A program made the translations under genes and the position numbers. Source: Thuidium tamariscinum (Eukaryota > Streptophyta > Bryopsida > Hypnales > Thuidiaceae). Taken from it: a stretch of DNA of 64,000 bases. Under the pieces are notes generated by a model, which was given only the letters and a program-made list of their open reading frames with translations, ran no database searches and had not been told where the DNA came from. Location of the stretch: positions 7,936,001-8,000,000 of the forward strand of contig OX344751.2 of NCBI GenBank assembly GCA_947034885.2, read 5' to 3'. Shown in pieces: positions 40,560 to 52,799 of this stretch. Position 1 is the first letter of the stretch; each line of letters opens with the position of its first letter.

Positions 40560-43500
40560 GCACCTCTTCTAAAAGTAGGAAATGTGTTATAGCGGCAGAT
40601 CTAGTTGGCTTGAATCTGCCAAACCAACAAGGCGACAATTATAGATACAAAGATGCGAATCTTCCTACTGGTGTCACCAAGAACCCTAACGGTTACCTTG
40701 TGTGGGAGTGCATTGTCATTCCTACGTCGGAGCTCAATATGATGGAGCTACGAAGAGAAGCAACATATTCAAAGCAACACGTTATCATCATGAGGTTTGT
40801 TATTGATCTCTTTCTTTCTAGCAGTCATGATACGTAGATTAGGGAGTTGGACCCTCTGATAAACTCCAAAGTCCCTCTACATCGTGAAGCGGGGGGTGGC
40901 TTCTATTTTATTAAACTAGGTTCTATTGACTTAGTTCATCAAGTTTTGGATTTATCCCCCTGTTGTCTCAAATCGGATATTGCGGTGTTCCAACAGTAGA
41001 TTTCGGCATTTAATCCTTATCAAACCTTAGATTTGGGCGTACCATGCTAGATTAACCTTAAGAACCTCCCTCTTGAGTTCCACTATCCTGAAGCCAAACA
41101 TTTGGCGAGTATTGTTGGGACTGTGCTGAAAGAAGATCGAAAAGCGGCATCCATGGCAGATCTAAGGTTTTGCATATCTATAGATCCCGCTAAAGGTTAT
41201 GTTTCAACGTTGTCCATAGTGAACGTGACAAGGTAATTCTTGAAAATCACTATCGAATACGAAGTGATTGAAAACTCATGTCACAGATGCCCAAATTCCG
41301 CCTACAACGAAACTAACTACCCCAATCAAGGGTTATTAGCTACGCCACCCTCACATTCCCGACGATTAGTGTCTGATCGGGCTAGAGCCTTCTTTCCAAA
41401 ATCTAGACATTCTTAGCATTTGGATAGACTTAGTCACCTGAATAGAGGTGATTTTAAACATGACTCATCCCCCCACCATACCTCCATTGATGACGATGGG
41501 TTCACTCTTGTGTCACACTGAGCTCGCAAGAACAAATTGAAACCAAATCCATAGAAGACGTGGCAGGTTAAACTACCGTCTATTGCGTCGGTTGAAATGG
41601 AGTGTATTAGTCCCACTGCCATGGAAATCGAATCGCCCCGTAGTCCCGGGAAGATCACTCCTTGTAATTTTAAGCATACACCTGAGTTAAGAGAGTATTT
41701 AACATAGGGCTATTTACCTTCATTTTAGTAATTAAAATGACCGTATTTTTACATATAAATTCAATCATTTGATTTTTATAGTTAGGCTATCTTATATACA
41801 AAATTTATATGTCTAATTTTTTCATATCCATTTACAACACACTATAAAAGTAGTGTCTTACATATCCACTATTTTTTAAATATATACACTACTTGTATTG
41901 TAATACAATTTCAAATGACAAATAAAAATGTAAAATGCAACAATAGTTTTAAATATTCTAAATTCTATGCCATGTATTCTAAACAATCTAGTATGGTGAA
42001 TAATAAACATCATAAATTTATTAAATATAGTTATAATATTAAAACTAAGAAAAACACCAATACTAGTAATATAACATGAAGAACATGAGAAATTGACACT
42101 CTAAAAACATTGTAGATTAATCCAAGAATATGACCTCTATTTTAATATAGAGACTATATATTTTATTTTTATATATGCATTTATAATGGTTTTGAATTTA
42201 GAATCAAAAAATAAAAGAATTTTTATTAAACACTAGTAAAAAGAAGATGATTCTAAACATTTACAAGTATATGTTCAAGTAATTGAGGCAAATCTAGAGT
42301 TTGTAGTGTCGAAGTATAGAAAAGATTGCATGCAAATGTTGCACACTCTACATTAATTTCTTAATGGGTACTTTGTGTAAATACAAATCTCCATAGTACA
42401 ACCTCATTGTAAATTTACAGCTCAATTCTTTTATCTTGAAACAATAGATTCTTACATGATGTTATATAATTGGTATACTCAAGGAAAGATTTGTATGTAT
42501 AGGCTAGAATTTTTTGATGATAACAACAAATCTCTTGAAAAACATCTTTAGATTTACTAAATTGTGTAAGTTTTATCATTCAATTAAAAAAGTTGGTTTA
42601 CATCTATACTCATTGTACTACTAACTTTTTATATGAATCCTATTTGTAAAGGCTAATTTATTAATAAAAATTTCTACTAAATGATGTTTATACATAGCCT
42701 AATTTATATATAATAGGATATGTGACATTTCAAAAACCCTATAGTAGTTCTACATAAATATAAAATTTATCCCCTTTGAATTAAATAGACCCTATCTTTT
42801 AACTCACGTAGTTTTCTAAAAATCGCGAGTAATCTCCCCGGGCCCGTAGTCTTCCGCATAATGAGGTCCAAACCAACAGTGTCTAGGATCCTTTGAGTGT
42901 TACGGTAATTCCAACCTTGCAAATACCCAACTTCCTGATTCAACTTTCTCAAGTCCCCAACTCATCCCCTCAGCATTCTAGGCCCCCCATCTACCTTTTG
43001 AACCCAATGCTGAAGTGATCCTTCCGCTAGCTCCACCTCTAGCTTAGTCCGACAATCCAATCTACATATCAGATATTACAAACAAACCCAATCTACTCGA
43101 TGCTATTGATATGGCACTTGAGGCGGAGATCGAACAATATATGCTTCATTTCGCCAAAAAACAAGATGTCATCTAAGCTACTCATGTCGAAGATGAGACT
43201 TTAGTGGCATCTTCTCCTCCAACGTTCGGCCGACCTTCATTTATCCCTGGTACTGCCATATGCCACGACCTTGAAGTAATATTTGCATCATCATCAGCCT
43301 CCATCCCTTTGGTTGTTCAAAGAACCACCGAGCATGATCCTAAAGCCTCCCTAACTTGCCCAGGTACATTAGAACCTGCTAGCATTATGTTAGAGCTCTT
43401 TGGGATCGATATCAATAACGGTAAAATGTTTGCTTTCTTTGACAACTCAGATGATATCAATATTCCAGATCAAACAAGGGGTATGTCCCCTAATGAGGAC

Positions 43501-44712
43501 AATGGCCCATCTCCACATGAGGAAGAGGTATTTGAGGATGCATAGAGCAAGTAGTTTTCCCTAGTCCAATTGGGAAATAAGAGCCCAAAATCAAACCAAG
43601 CACCTCACCTCCTACCTAGAGTTATCAGTTTTGATCCCTTCGCTAATCTTGACCCTAGTTAGTCCAAGCGGGTGGAATCTATCAGACATGTCCCGCGTAT
43701 AAACAAAGCTGAAACTTGTGATAATGAAAGAGCCTATAAGGCAGTTGAAAAACTCATGGTTGATAGACCTTGTTCGACCTTGACCCCACAATAGAGCTCT
43801 TGTCCCTCACCTAGCTTGGCACTTACTTCGCCGACTCTTGTGGCAAAGCTGATTCACTCTATCATAAATGCTCGAGTTGTGGCTTGTGCTATCAAGTCAT
43901 CTCCTAATACCCCCCCTCAGTCCCTTCTCTACTAGGACAATTAGACAGATGGAGGTACATGGATGGTAAAACTCATCATCGCGTAGAAGACTCTGCACTT
44001 AGAGCTTCTTCCTCAAAATCTCGTCAATGATTGTACAACTTCTTTCTTTCAACGTTCAAGGACTCAACGATAAATCCTCAATCTTTCTTCTGCAAAATTA
44101 TCTCCAAATCTTTCCTTCTCTAGATATTGTGCTTATTCAAGAGCACAAATTGAAGAATATTGATGCTTCTAACCTTAGTAAATCTATTTGGCCTCAAGCC
44201 GTTGCTTGGGTTGTTGTTGCTAGTACAGGTTATAACAATAGCCCAACAGGACTTAGGGCTCGTAAGGGAAGGATTATTACATTGGTCTCTCCCAGATTCT
44301 TGCACATAGTCACTCGAACAGGCAACATCATGAATAATAGAGCACTATGGATTATGTTGCAAGGGTTGCTTGGAAGGGATGTTGGAATTGTTAATATCTA
44401 CACTCTAAATGACTTATACTCACGTTGTCTTCTTTAGGAAGCTTTGATCAAGGATCTGCCAGTTGGCTATAGATGGATCATAGGGGGCAATTTCAACATG
44501 GTTGAAATATGTAAAGGCAAAACTAATCCTTGTGGCCATATTATCTCAATCACCAAACAAGATTTGTTTTCAAATCTCAAGCAGCACTTACAAGTAGAAG
44601 ATAATCCACGTTCACCTAATAGCCTTCCATTTTTATAGGATAATTTCAGGAATGATGGCAATTGAATCATGGGCCAACTTGATCGCTTCTATATTTTCAA
44701 AAATGGTGCTAG
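40560..44712 (+). mobile_element. Degenerate L1-type LINE (ORF1 and endonuclease part of ORF2)
   Basis: Broken frames from about 40610 to 41420 resemble the ORF1/DUF4283-type protein of plant LINEs ('INLKNLPLEFHYPEAKHLAS', then a Cys-rich 'NSCHRCPNS'). At 44027-44437 the ORF2 endonuclease starts ('SFNVQGLNDKS', 'LIQEHKL'). It continues at 44444-44712 with 'WIIGGNFNMVE' and 'LDRFYIFKNGAS'. The usual GGDFN catalytic motif is GGNFN, and stops are present, so it is dead. It is cut at 44712 by a CACTA element. The RT should lie beyond the CACTA right end, outside this window. The 5' limit is uncertain. Confidence 0.75.
41682..42815. mobile_element. Possible AT-rich insertion within the LINE
   Basis: A sharply AT-rich, noncoding stretch of about 1.1 kb separates LINE ORF1 sequence from its continuation. 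Its edges show a weak inverted match (TGAGTTAAGAGAG...ATAGGGCTATTTA against its inverse near 42775-42812). No target duplication was found, so the boundaries are approximate. Confidence 0.35.
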
Positions 44713-45516
44713 CACTATAAGAAACCTCCGTTTTAGGTGGTGTTTTGTGGGAACATACCTAGTTCTATTGAAAGATGGAACATCCCCAAGAAAAAGGCGT
44801 TCGGAATAGAAATTACTCATGATGTTCATTTTAACTAAGTAACATAAAGGATTAACAATAGTTCTATTAATTCAAACACTTCTGTTATTCTGTACATCGA
44901 TTTGTACAGAAGCTAGTTTTGGTCTCTTGTTAAAGGAAAAGCGCGACTATTTAACATGGAACTACAGATAATTACTACGTTTTGATTGCAAGGCAATTGA
45001 AAACAACCATACATCACAGAGGATGTTCTTCACGACATTGTTGTTTTACAGAATTTCATAGTTGCTTTTTTTTGGAATTGCTAACTCTTCAATCCATAGT
45101 TCGCCAACTTGGGGATCAACAAAAAATTCTGATATAATTATAGAGGAACATGAAAGAAGTTCAAATTCAAAAATGGTACTGAAAACTATATTTTGTACTC
45201 TAATTGACGACTAGCCAAACAAAATTCACTTCTGCGAAAGACTTCTTCTAGTCAAATTTATTTTCCTATTACTATGTTCTGTTGACCATTATTGAATTAA
45301 AATAAATATAAATAGAACCTTTTCACAAACATTGATGAAGTTGCCGTACATGTATGTACAGGTGAATGCCTTTCCAGACATTTTCAATTGTACATAACAA
45401 TGTAGCACTTTCTTGTACGAAACATTTTATGAACTACTCAGACATTTTGTACAACTTCTACAACTCATCTCATCAAAGTATCACGTACACCGTTTTACTG
45501 ATACCTTCATAAGCTA

Positions 45517-47061
45517 CTATGACTGCCCGGCCTCTTCTAATACGGATGTTTGCCCTGATGTTCTAATGTGCACACCGCGAACATTACTTGGAACTGCACA
45601 TTCTTCAGCCTGCACCACCGATGGTTGCAAACCGATGAAGTGAGCATCATTTCCCACTTCAAGAACAGTGGAACCAGTTGGTGCAAACAACGGATCACAA
45701 CATCTACTGCGAACATCTGTTTGACACACTACCTTCCAACCATTCTTGTGTATGTCGTCTGAGAAAAACACCTGCTGACAATGTAATGGAAACGCAAATG
45801 AATTTGCATGCACTTTGCCATCCATGCGGTTGAAGTTTGCCAATGTGAAGCCGTACTTGTCTCGCACAATATTTGAAGACCGTAAATCTTGTGACGCTCT
45901 AACCCAGTCACACACTAGAACTGTGGTGCAATGATTTCTATAATCCAATTCCAAAATCTCTTCAATGTATCCCACATAATCGTTTGTCGTCTCCGTAGGC
46001 CTTCCATTCACTGTACCCCACTGTAATTCTCTTGTAAATGATGCCACAACACAAGAATCCCTTGTCACTAAAGCTGCTTCAGAACTTCGGACACGGAAAT
46101 GAATACCGAAGCAATACATCTGACGATGTGAGTTTGCATACCGCTCAGGTGGTTCAGTATACTGTAGAACATCTGATTCTATGTCTTCACCTTCATTATA
46201 AGCTTCTGTTACTTGCTCACGAAACCAGTCAATAAAGGACGGCATTTCCACCAAATGTATTGGATAACGTACAGCTCGAGATCCATGTTGACGTCTACAT
46301 TCCAAGCGAAACAACTCGCGGGCTTCCCATCTCAGTGCCTTCGCTGTGGCGTATTGTCTGCGTACCACATTTCTATGAGCACTTCACCTTAAAATAAGTC
46401 ACCCCCTTCAACTTATGAACACACCGAACCTAATACATAGAACTCTTCATTACCAATTCTATTCAAGGTATAAATAACAAGGCCTAAAACATGGAACTTT
46501 GCTTGAATGTCGCACTTCTCTTCTTTCCATACACTGAACCTTGCAGTCACTGTTCCATCTCTTGAACCATACAGACACTAATACATCCTCATCAATTTAA
46601 AATACTTCTATTAATTCCTCATTTGCAATAACTTACTCCTATTGCATTGGACTGTAACACTATTGTTAGCAGTTTCAACATTGATACAAAACAGCACTTA
46701 CTCACGCCAAGCTTGCAAAGATGCAGCATTCTCGAGAACAAATGCGTGTGCCCAGCTACGCATCTCTTGGGACATTTTCCTCTTCTTTGATTCATGTTGT
46801 GGTAGAATCTCATCATTCATAATGGCATCTTCAGTGGCATCCCAAATGCGTTGACTGGTCCCTCTATACTGCTTCATGTATTCCGTACAAAACCCTAACG
46901 TGTCGTCCACTCTATATCCTTCGGCAATACTTCCTTCTGGATGTGCATACGTGCGGACATAATCTTTCAAGGTCTTCATGTACCTCTCAATTGGATACAT
47001 CCAACGACAATGCACTGGACCACATATGAATAATTGTTGGACAAGATGCACGGGGAGATGT
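45517..47061 (-). pseudogene. CACTA transposase-associated protein, C-terminal part (DUF4218 end and DUF4216)
   Basis: Two exons: 47061-46702 and 46372-45517 (donor GTGA|GTAAGTG, acceptor CATAG|AAATGTGG). The first reads 'HLPVHLVQQLFICGPVHCRW' and 'YPIERYMKTLKDYVR', the core of DUF4218. The second carries DUF4216 ('FFSDDIHKNGWKVV') and an 'LVCDW' segment. It ends at a normal stop about 0.8 kb from the CACTA terminus. The sequence is well preserved, but it is cut off from its N-terminal part at 63751-63944 by the 16.7-kb hAT insertion, so I call it disrupted. Confidence 0.88.
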
Positions 47062-47069
47062 GTCATGAC
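47062..47069. repeat. Left 8-bp target duplication of the giant hAT
   Basis: GTCATGAC, identical to 63751-63758 and itself a palindrome. It encodes part of V-M-T in DUF4218. Confidence 0.93.
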
Positions 47070-47089
47070 CAGGGTTGCTTCCGTCGCGT

Positions 47090-47560
47090 CACGTCCGTCC
47101 GTCAAGATGTCCGTCCGTTGACGTGACGGGGAGCCGAGCGTCCGTCAGGATGAAATTCACGACAGAATCCGCGACAGAGGATGAAAAATCGTGACAGCGG
47201 TCGTGGACGACCTCCGTGGACGGCCTGGAAGGACGTGCTCGGTGGACAGTTCCGATGGACGGTCCTGGCTGACTGGACGGCTTGGATGGACACTCTGGGT
47301 TCTGCGGACGGTCCGGATCCGGTGGACGGTTTTAGGGGACGGCCCCGCTCGCGGGGTATGGACGGCCTCGATGGACAGGACGTCCAGTGGACGGCCTGGA
47401 CGGACGCCTCCAGATCGACGGTCTGGGTACGGTCTACGCTTGGGAAGGACGGCTTGGATTGAGAGGAAGGTTGGACGGCCTGGGTTCGATGGACGGCCTG
47501 GCCGTGCCGTCGACGGTCAGGATGGACGGCCTGGGCTCCGTGGACTGGAACTCTTTATTT
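47090..47560. repeat. Left subterminal GC-rich GACGG repeat array
   Basis: Dense imperfect copies of GGACGGCCTGG, TGGACGGTC and GGACGGCTTGG, CpG-rich against an AT-rich background. hAT elements carry subterminal repeats bound by transposase, and the place and density here suit that role. The chance frames through it are not genes. Confidence 0.8.
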
Positions 47561-47699
47561 GTAAGACTTAAAAGTCTGAGTTCATATTCGCAATCAAAAT
47601 TTTCTCATTAGTCTATGAGGTTTAACCATCTCTCAAAAAATAATTTCCCATGGTTTTGTATTTTAGGCCTTCCATAGTCTAAATATAATGTATATTCTG

Positions 47700-48960
47700 T
47701 ATTTTAAAAAAAGGTTTTGGTGGTTTGAATCAAAAAAAAGGAAATGGTTTGAATGAAAATAACGTTAATGGTTTGGAATTGTGAATAAAAAAAAATGTAA
47801 AACTGGTTTTGAAAAAAAATGTGTTAATTGTTCGAATAAAAAAATTATGGAAATGGTTTGAATAAAAAAAACGTTAATGGTTTGAAATGTTGAATGAAAA
47901 AAAAATATAGAAAGGGTTTGGAAAAAAATGTGTTAATGGCTCGACCAAAAAAATTTGGAAATGGGTTGGGAAAAAAATGTGATTAGGGTTTGACTAAAAG
48001 AAATATGGAAATGGGTTGAAATGTTGGAAAAACAAATTTAGAAATGGTTTGGAGAAAAAATGTGTTAATTGTTTGACTAGAATAAATATGGAAATGGTTT
48101 AGGGTAAAAAAATGGCCAAGTTTTGAGTAAAGAAAAACGGTAATGGTATAGGGTGTTAGAAAGAAAAATATAGAAATGGTTTGGAAAAAAGATGGGTTAA
48201 TGGTTCGACTAAAAAAAATATGGAAATGGTTTGAATCAAAAAAAAAGAAAAAGGAAATGCTTTGAATTAAAAAAAAGTTAATAATTTGAAATGTTGAATA
48301 CAAAAAAATATAGAAACGGTTTGGAAAAAAAATGTGTTCATGTTTCGACTAAAAAATATATGAAAATGCTTCGAATAAAAAAAATATGGAAATGGGTTGA
48401 ATAAAAAAAAAGGCAATGGTTTGAAAGGTTGGAAAAAAACTTATAGAAAGGGTCGTGAAAAAAAATGTGTTAATGGTTTGACTAAAAAAAATATGGAAAT
48501 AAGTTGGAAAGAAAATGTGTTCAGGGTTTGATTAAAAATAATATGGAAATGGTTTGAAAAAAACAACTTTCATGGTTTGAAATGTTGAATAAAAAACATT
48601 TAGAAATGGTTTGGAAAAAAAATGTTAATGCCTTAATGGTTAAGGCTCAAATTGGAAATAGTTTGAATCAATAAAATGGGAATGCTTTGAATAAAAAAGA
48701 ACGTTGATGGTTTGAAATGTGGACGACAAAAAAATATAGAAATGGTTAAAAAAAATGTGTTCATGGTTCGACTAATAAAAATATGGAAATGGGTTCAATC
48801 TAAAATATGGAAAGGGTTTGAATCTAACAAATGGAAATGGGTTAGGGTAAAAAAATGGTTATGGTTTGACATGTGGAAAAAAAAAATGTGGAAAAATGCG
48901 GTGGGAAAAACTTGGGTTAATGGTTTGATTAAAAAAATTCGAAATGGTGGGAATCAAAAA
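47700..48960 (+). repeat. AT-rich degenerate minisatellite (AATGGTTTGAATAAAAAAA type)
   Basis: About 1.25 kb of imperfect units built from GGAAATGGTTTGA, ATGTGTTAATGGTTCGACT and A-runs. Units vary in length, so it is not a strict satellite. An inverted version lies at 54282-54720, so the RING gene lies between oppositely oriented arrays. Confidence 0.85.
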
Positions 48961-49320
48961 CAAAAGCATATATACTTGTGGCATATGTAAAAAATAGAAT
49001 TTTGGCAATTTTTAAAAGTGAACTTACAAAATCTACTTTAAGTGAAAGTATGGCATTGGATTTAAATGAACTTGTTGCACATACATTTCAAGCAAACGTA
49101 TTGAGTATTCTTTTCATTTGTTCATGGTTAAGTTTTCAGTTTAAGTGTTTAACAGACAATACAGTTGTACGAGAAAAATGAAAATGCTTCATTGCCCAAA
49201 AAATGTACTTTTGCAACATGAGCAACAAACGCTCGTAAATGGTCGTCATAGCCAAATACTATTTACAATACTAATATACTATACATCCGTCTAATGGCCT
49301 AACTCATCACCAGAAGGTAT

Positions 49321-51684
49321 TCAACCTTGTTCTGGTTCTACAATGCCTCTGCCTATACTATTTCTCAAAAAATCTTGCAATCCTTCTCTAGATTGCAAAC
49401 TGTTCAACATAGCCACTACGGTCCGATCATATCGATCGTGCAAGTAGGAAGAAATGGTTGACAACATTTGCACCTCATTGAACGTAGTGTCTTCGATGAA
49501 CCTCATTTGTGCCTCATGATCCATGTCTTGGAGTATTCTGATAGGATTTCCACTGGAGTCAAAAACCACATTCTCTGGATGTGGTCGGCGCACGAACTCC
49601 TGTCGGTCCAAGTCCCAATGGCCACCAGCAAGTTGGCCAAAAAATACTCGCCGCCCTAGATCGCCCGCACTAATCAGCTTCTTGCACACCTCCGTAATCT
49701 CCGCATCATCGTTCCACGGAATGTCTTGCACGCTGCGCACGACGAGGTGTCTACTGTCATGGCCCCACTTCCACATCCATATCATGTCATTACCCCAACT
49801 CCCTCTATTCTCATCGCCAGGCAAGTTCTCTTCGTTCAACTCGAAGTGTGGGGGCATGTAATCCTCCAACCCAAATTGGACGTACAACCGCCGGTGCAAA
49901 GGAGCCTTGCATTGTGCGCACCGCTTTCTTGTGACCATGTGCGGAATGAGACATCCGGGGTGGTACATATGTCCACACGTTCCAAGGCAAAATCCACCCT
50001 CGGGTCCAAACGGTTCCATGCAAATCGTGCACGTCGTTCCATCCTTCACAAACTCGGGAACTATGGGCCACAGTAAGGGGGCATTGCCTTCTCTATCCAC
50101 GGGCCCGTATCGATATCTCGCGGTGTTGAATTGGAAGTCTAGATGCGGATGCCCGTCCCAATCAATGCTTGCATTATCGCGATTTTGGGGCAATGTAACT
50201 GGAAACATATCCTCCAGTCGGGCCCACGATGTCAAGCCAAAATAACGTTGGCTACCATCTCTAAATTGTGCAGCTATTCTCCTGACTTCACGCTGCAGTT
50301 GTGCGACCTCGTTCATAGCCAAAGTGCATGCCAATCTCATGTTGCTCATGGCAAGCAACTTTTGCTCCCTCGTAGTTGACGTTTGTTGCAACAATCTATC
50401 CTTCATGGCATTTACAAATGCCAACTCGTCTTGTAGTCCCTCCAAAGCCACTGATACAGTCTCCATGTTGGCCTTGGCCTCATTGCACTCGCCCTCTACA
50501 CGCTCCGCTCGTGCCACAAGGGCATCGTATGCCACGCGCTCAACGCTTATGAACTCTTGGCCCAATGCATCTGTTGATTGGGTTGCCGCATTTGAACTCT
50601 CACCACGAAAATGTGGTGTTGGGAATATACCATGAGGCCGCACCCGGCGCACCGTCAATGGGTCAGCTGGCTCAATTAGACCATATGTGGCCCGCTCCAC
50701 GACCTCATCCAATGGTGGAGTGCCATCCGTGCTTTGGCGACGTTCACGTTCAAGCAAGTCAATGTTACTTGCTAGTAACTTAGCATTCGTTTCCTCCAAA
50801 GCCTTCACTCGTGCGTTGTGGGCTTGTACCTCCATCTTGTGCCTTCGCTCAGCTTCTGCACCATCCTCACGCAGCTTAATCACCAATGCACGTAATGCCT
50901 CTAATTCCCCATTTGCTCCAAATACTTCATTAATTGTCATGGACGGGGGAATTGGGTGAATGGCGAGTGGCATGGGCTCGCTTGGACCGGCAATGGGCGC
51001 GTCCAATTCGGGAGCCACCGGATTTTGTTCGTTGGCGCCTTGAGGTGCATTGTCGACCTCCATGGGGTCCGTGGCCGTCGCTTCGTCCCCTTGTGCCCCA
51101 GCCACTCCTTCGCCCTCCAATTGCACTTCAGGATTTGGTGGAATTCTACGGCTTTTAGCAGGGAAACGGCCGCCCCGTTGTTTTGCCGGATACGTGTTCC
51201 AATCCACGTCCTTGCCCAAAAAAACCTCCGCATACGCCATTTGACACAATGCGAGGGTCCCATCCTTCTTCGAGAGGGTCCCCCAAAGTGCCAATGCCAC
51301 CTCGGTCAACCGCTTCTTGAACGTTGGGTGTACGCAATACTTGATCAATGCAACGCCAGATCGCACTTGCGTCTCATTTCTCTCTCGTGGAAAATGGCGG
51401 TTGATGTGGGCCCAGTCCACGTATCTCTGACATGTGGTGCGGGTCCATGGCTGAAGCGCCTGTTCCCACCCGTGTCCGGCCAAAACTTCTCCAGTGTTGA
51501 AAGTCGCCCAGTCTACAATGCTCCTGTTCCCACGACGCCTCCTGTGTGGATGTTCACCTTCATGGGTTACCATCTCTTGGTTTTCTACCACTGGGGGATG
51601 ATTTCCAGCAATTACCACCTCCTGGTTCTCTGCCATGGGGGGGTTCTCTACATGTAGTACCATCTCTCCAGGGTTTAAGGCCAT
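49321..51684 (-). CDS. RING-H2 coiled-coil protein carried by the hAT element (787 aa)
   Basis: Start ATG at 51684, 5 nt after an acceptor-like TGTGCAG, so a 5' leader intron is likely; the upstream in-frame start is a GTG within that intron. Stop TGA at 49321. Order: a short Glu/Pro leader; an unknown Trp-rich domain of about 110 aa ('GHGWEQALQPWTRTTCQRY'); an acidic linker; two coiled-coil stretches ('LREDGAEAERRHKMEVQAH', 'YDALVARAERVEGECNEAK'); then RING-H2 at about 50032-49905. The RING ligands are C-x2-C (CTIC), C-x-H, H-x2-C (TCGHMYHPGC) and C-x2-C (CAQC), the arrangement of E3 ubiquitin ligases. A Trp-rich C-terminal domain follows. It may act as an E3 ligase. The frame is intact over 2.4 kb, which implies recent selection. 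I do not recognise the N-terminal domain. Confidence 0.85.
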   Translation of the reverse strand: MALNPGEMVLHVENPPMAENQEVVIAGNHPPVVENQEMVTHEGEHPHRRRRGNRSIVDWATFNTGEVLAGHGWEQALQPWTRTTCQRYVDWAHINRHFPRERNETQVRSGVALIKYCVHPTFKKRLTEVALALWGTLSKKDGTLALCQMAYAEVFLGKDVDWNTYPAKQRGGRFPAKSRRIPPNPEVQLEGEGVAGAQGDEATATDPMEVDNAPQGANEQNPVAPELDAPIAGPSEPMPLAIHPIPPSMTINEVFGANGELEALRALVIKLREDGAEAERRHKMEVQAHNARVKALEETNAKLLASNIDLLERERRQSTDGTPPLDEVVERATYGLIEPADPLTVRRVRPHGIFPTPHFRGESSNAATQSTDALGQEFISVERVAYDALVARAERVEGECNEAKANMETVSVALEGLQDELAFVNAMKDRLLQQTSTTREQKLLAMSNMRLACTLAMNEVAQLQREVRRIAAQFRDGSQRYFGLTSWARLEDMFPVTLPQNRDNASIDWDGHPHLDFQFNTARYRYGPVDREGNAPLLWPIVPEFVKDGTTCTICMEPFGPEGGFCLGTCGHMYHPGCLIPHMVTRKRCAQCKAPLHRRLYVQFGLEDYMPPHFELNEENLPGDENRGSWGNDMIWMWKWGHDSRHLVVRSVQDIPWNDDAEITEVCKKLISAGDLGRRVFFGQLAGGHWDLDRQEFVRRPHPENVVFDSSGNPIRILQDMDHEAQMRFIEDTTFNEVQMLSTISSYLHDRYDRTVVAMLNSLQSREGLQDFLRNSIGRGIVEPEQG

Positions 51685-51884
51685 AGTACCTGCACACAAT
51701 GCCACAACACGGTATGTATGTACAGATGACTATGCTCTGCCTCTTGTTGCATGAGGGCAACTGGAATGTGGCAAAGCAATAGCCAAATGCTTGACTTCCT
51801 CCCGAATTGCAATGCAAAGCTTTTTTCAAGCTAGGACAGAGCAACTCAAGAGAGAAAGCAAGGTTAATTGTGGCTGAATTTGGG

Positions 51885-51891
51885 ATTTATA
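51885..51891 (-). promoter_or_regulatory. TATA box of the RING-H2 gene
   Basis: TATAAAT on the minus strand, about 200 bp before the ATG and directly next to the GC array that starts near 51930. The spacing matches that of the kinase-like and transposase genes. Confidence 0.6.
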
Positions 51892-51929
51892 CTCCCCATT
51901 ACCAAGCCTCGTTAGGAGTGTTAATTTGT

Positions 51930-52349
51930 GTCTAATCACATCGCCATGCACCACCTGGAGCCGTTGATGCGGACGGCCATCGACGGCTGGGGCGTCCAGA
52001 GAGCGTCGACGGAGGTTCGGGAGGCCGTCGACAGCTTCGGGATGACGTCACAGAGGCCGTCCACAGGTCCGGCGCCGTCAACGAGTTCGAAAACACTCAT
52101 GAGTTCGAAAATCCATAATTACTCCGCCGAATTGCAAATTCGATGGCCAAAAATGGCTCTTCGTGACGACTTGCCCGTGGTCTTGGACGACCACTGTCCC
52201 GCTGTGGACAGCCTGCCCGGACAGGTCGATGCTTCGGCCCGCAGCCAAATTCGTTGCGGACGGCCTGCCTAGGTCCTGGACGGGCCCGTGTTGCTGGACG
52301 GTTTTCTGGACGCCCTCCGTTCCCGTGACGGCCTGCCCAGGTCCTCGAC
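51930..52349. repeat. GC-rich GACGG array upstream of the RING-H2 gene
   Basis: Contains GCGGACGGCCATCGACGG, CTGGACGGTTTTCTGGACG and similar words, of the same type as the subterminal arrays. It is split from its continuation (52596-52680) by a MITE. The block around GTGACGGCCTGCCCAGGTCC is nearly repeated on the other side. Confidence 0.78.
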
Positions 52350-52586
52350 GGCCAGGGAGGACTGACCCCTCTATTGCCCCTCCGGAGGGTAAATGTAAAA
52401 AATTCCCCCCTAATTTGTGCCGATTAAATTTTAGATTTCAACACGTCCCCCAACTAAATCGAGGTCTCTGATTCCAAATAAGAATTCAGAATTTGCAAAA
52501 AAGAATTTGTGTGAAAAATAAAAGAAATTCCAGGGTTTTCTGCAAGGGTAAAAAAGGGGCAATAGAGGGGTTAGTCCTCCCTGGCC
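52350..52586. mobile_element. MULE-type MITE inside the GC array, 237 bp
   Basis: The inverted ends match over about 32 bp with one mismatch, starting GGCCAGGGAGGACT and reading on through CCCCTCTATTGCCCC. GTCCTCGAC flanks it on both sides (52341-52349 and 52587-52595), a 9-bp duplication. It is noncoding and younger than the hAT array it splits. Confidence 0.82.
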
Positions 52587-52595
52587 GTCCTCGAC

Positions 52596-52795
52596 AGGCC
52601 CGTCTTCCTGGACGGTTTTAGGAACGCCCTCCGTCCCCGTGACAGCCTGCCCAGGTCCTGGACGGGCCCAATAGGTGGGCCCAATATATACTGAATTTCA
52701 ATTAGGCAGGTGGAATCCAATTAGACAGCCAGGATCCAATTACGCAATTGGTATTCATTTAGGCAGTTGAGATGCAATAAGCTGTAAGACAACAG
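52596..52795. repeat. GC array continuation and a short 22-bp-type tandem repeat
   Basis: The GACGG array continues to about 52680. After it, four imperfect copies of a CAATTAGGCAGGTGGAATC-like unit of about 22 bp run from about 52700 to 52790. Confidence 0.55.
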
Positions 52796-52799
52796 AATT

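Noticed and set aside
47181..47611. Open frames through the left GC array
   Set aside because: They are low-complexity readings of the GACGG repeat in several frames, with no family signal. The same applies to frames at 51930-52470, 56123-56761 and 63185-63654.
47700..48960. CRISPR-like or strict satellite array
   Set aside because: Units are imperfect and of variable length, there are no spacers, and the genome is a plant nuclear genome.
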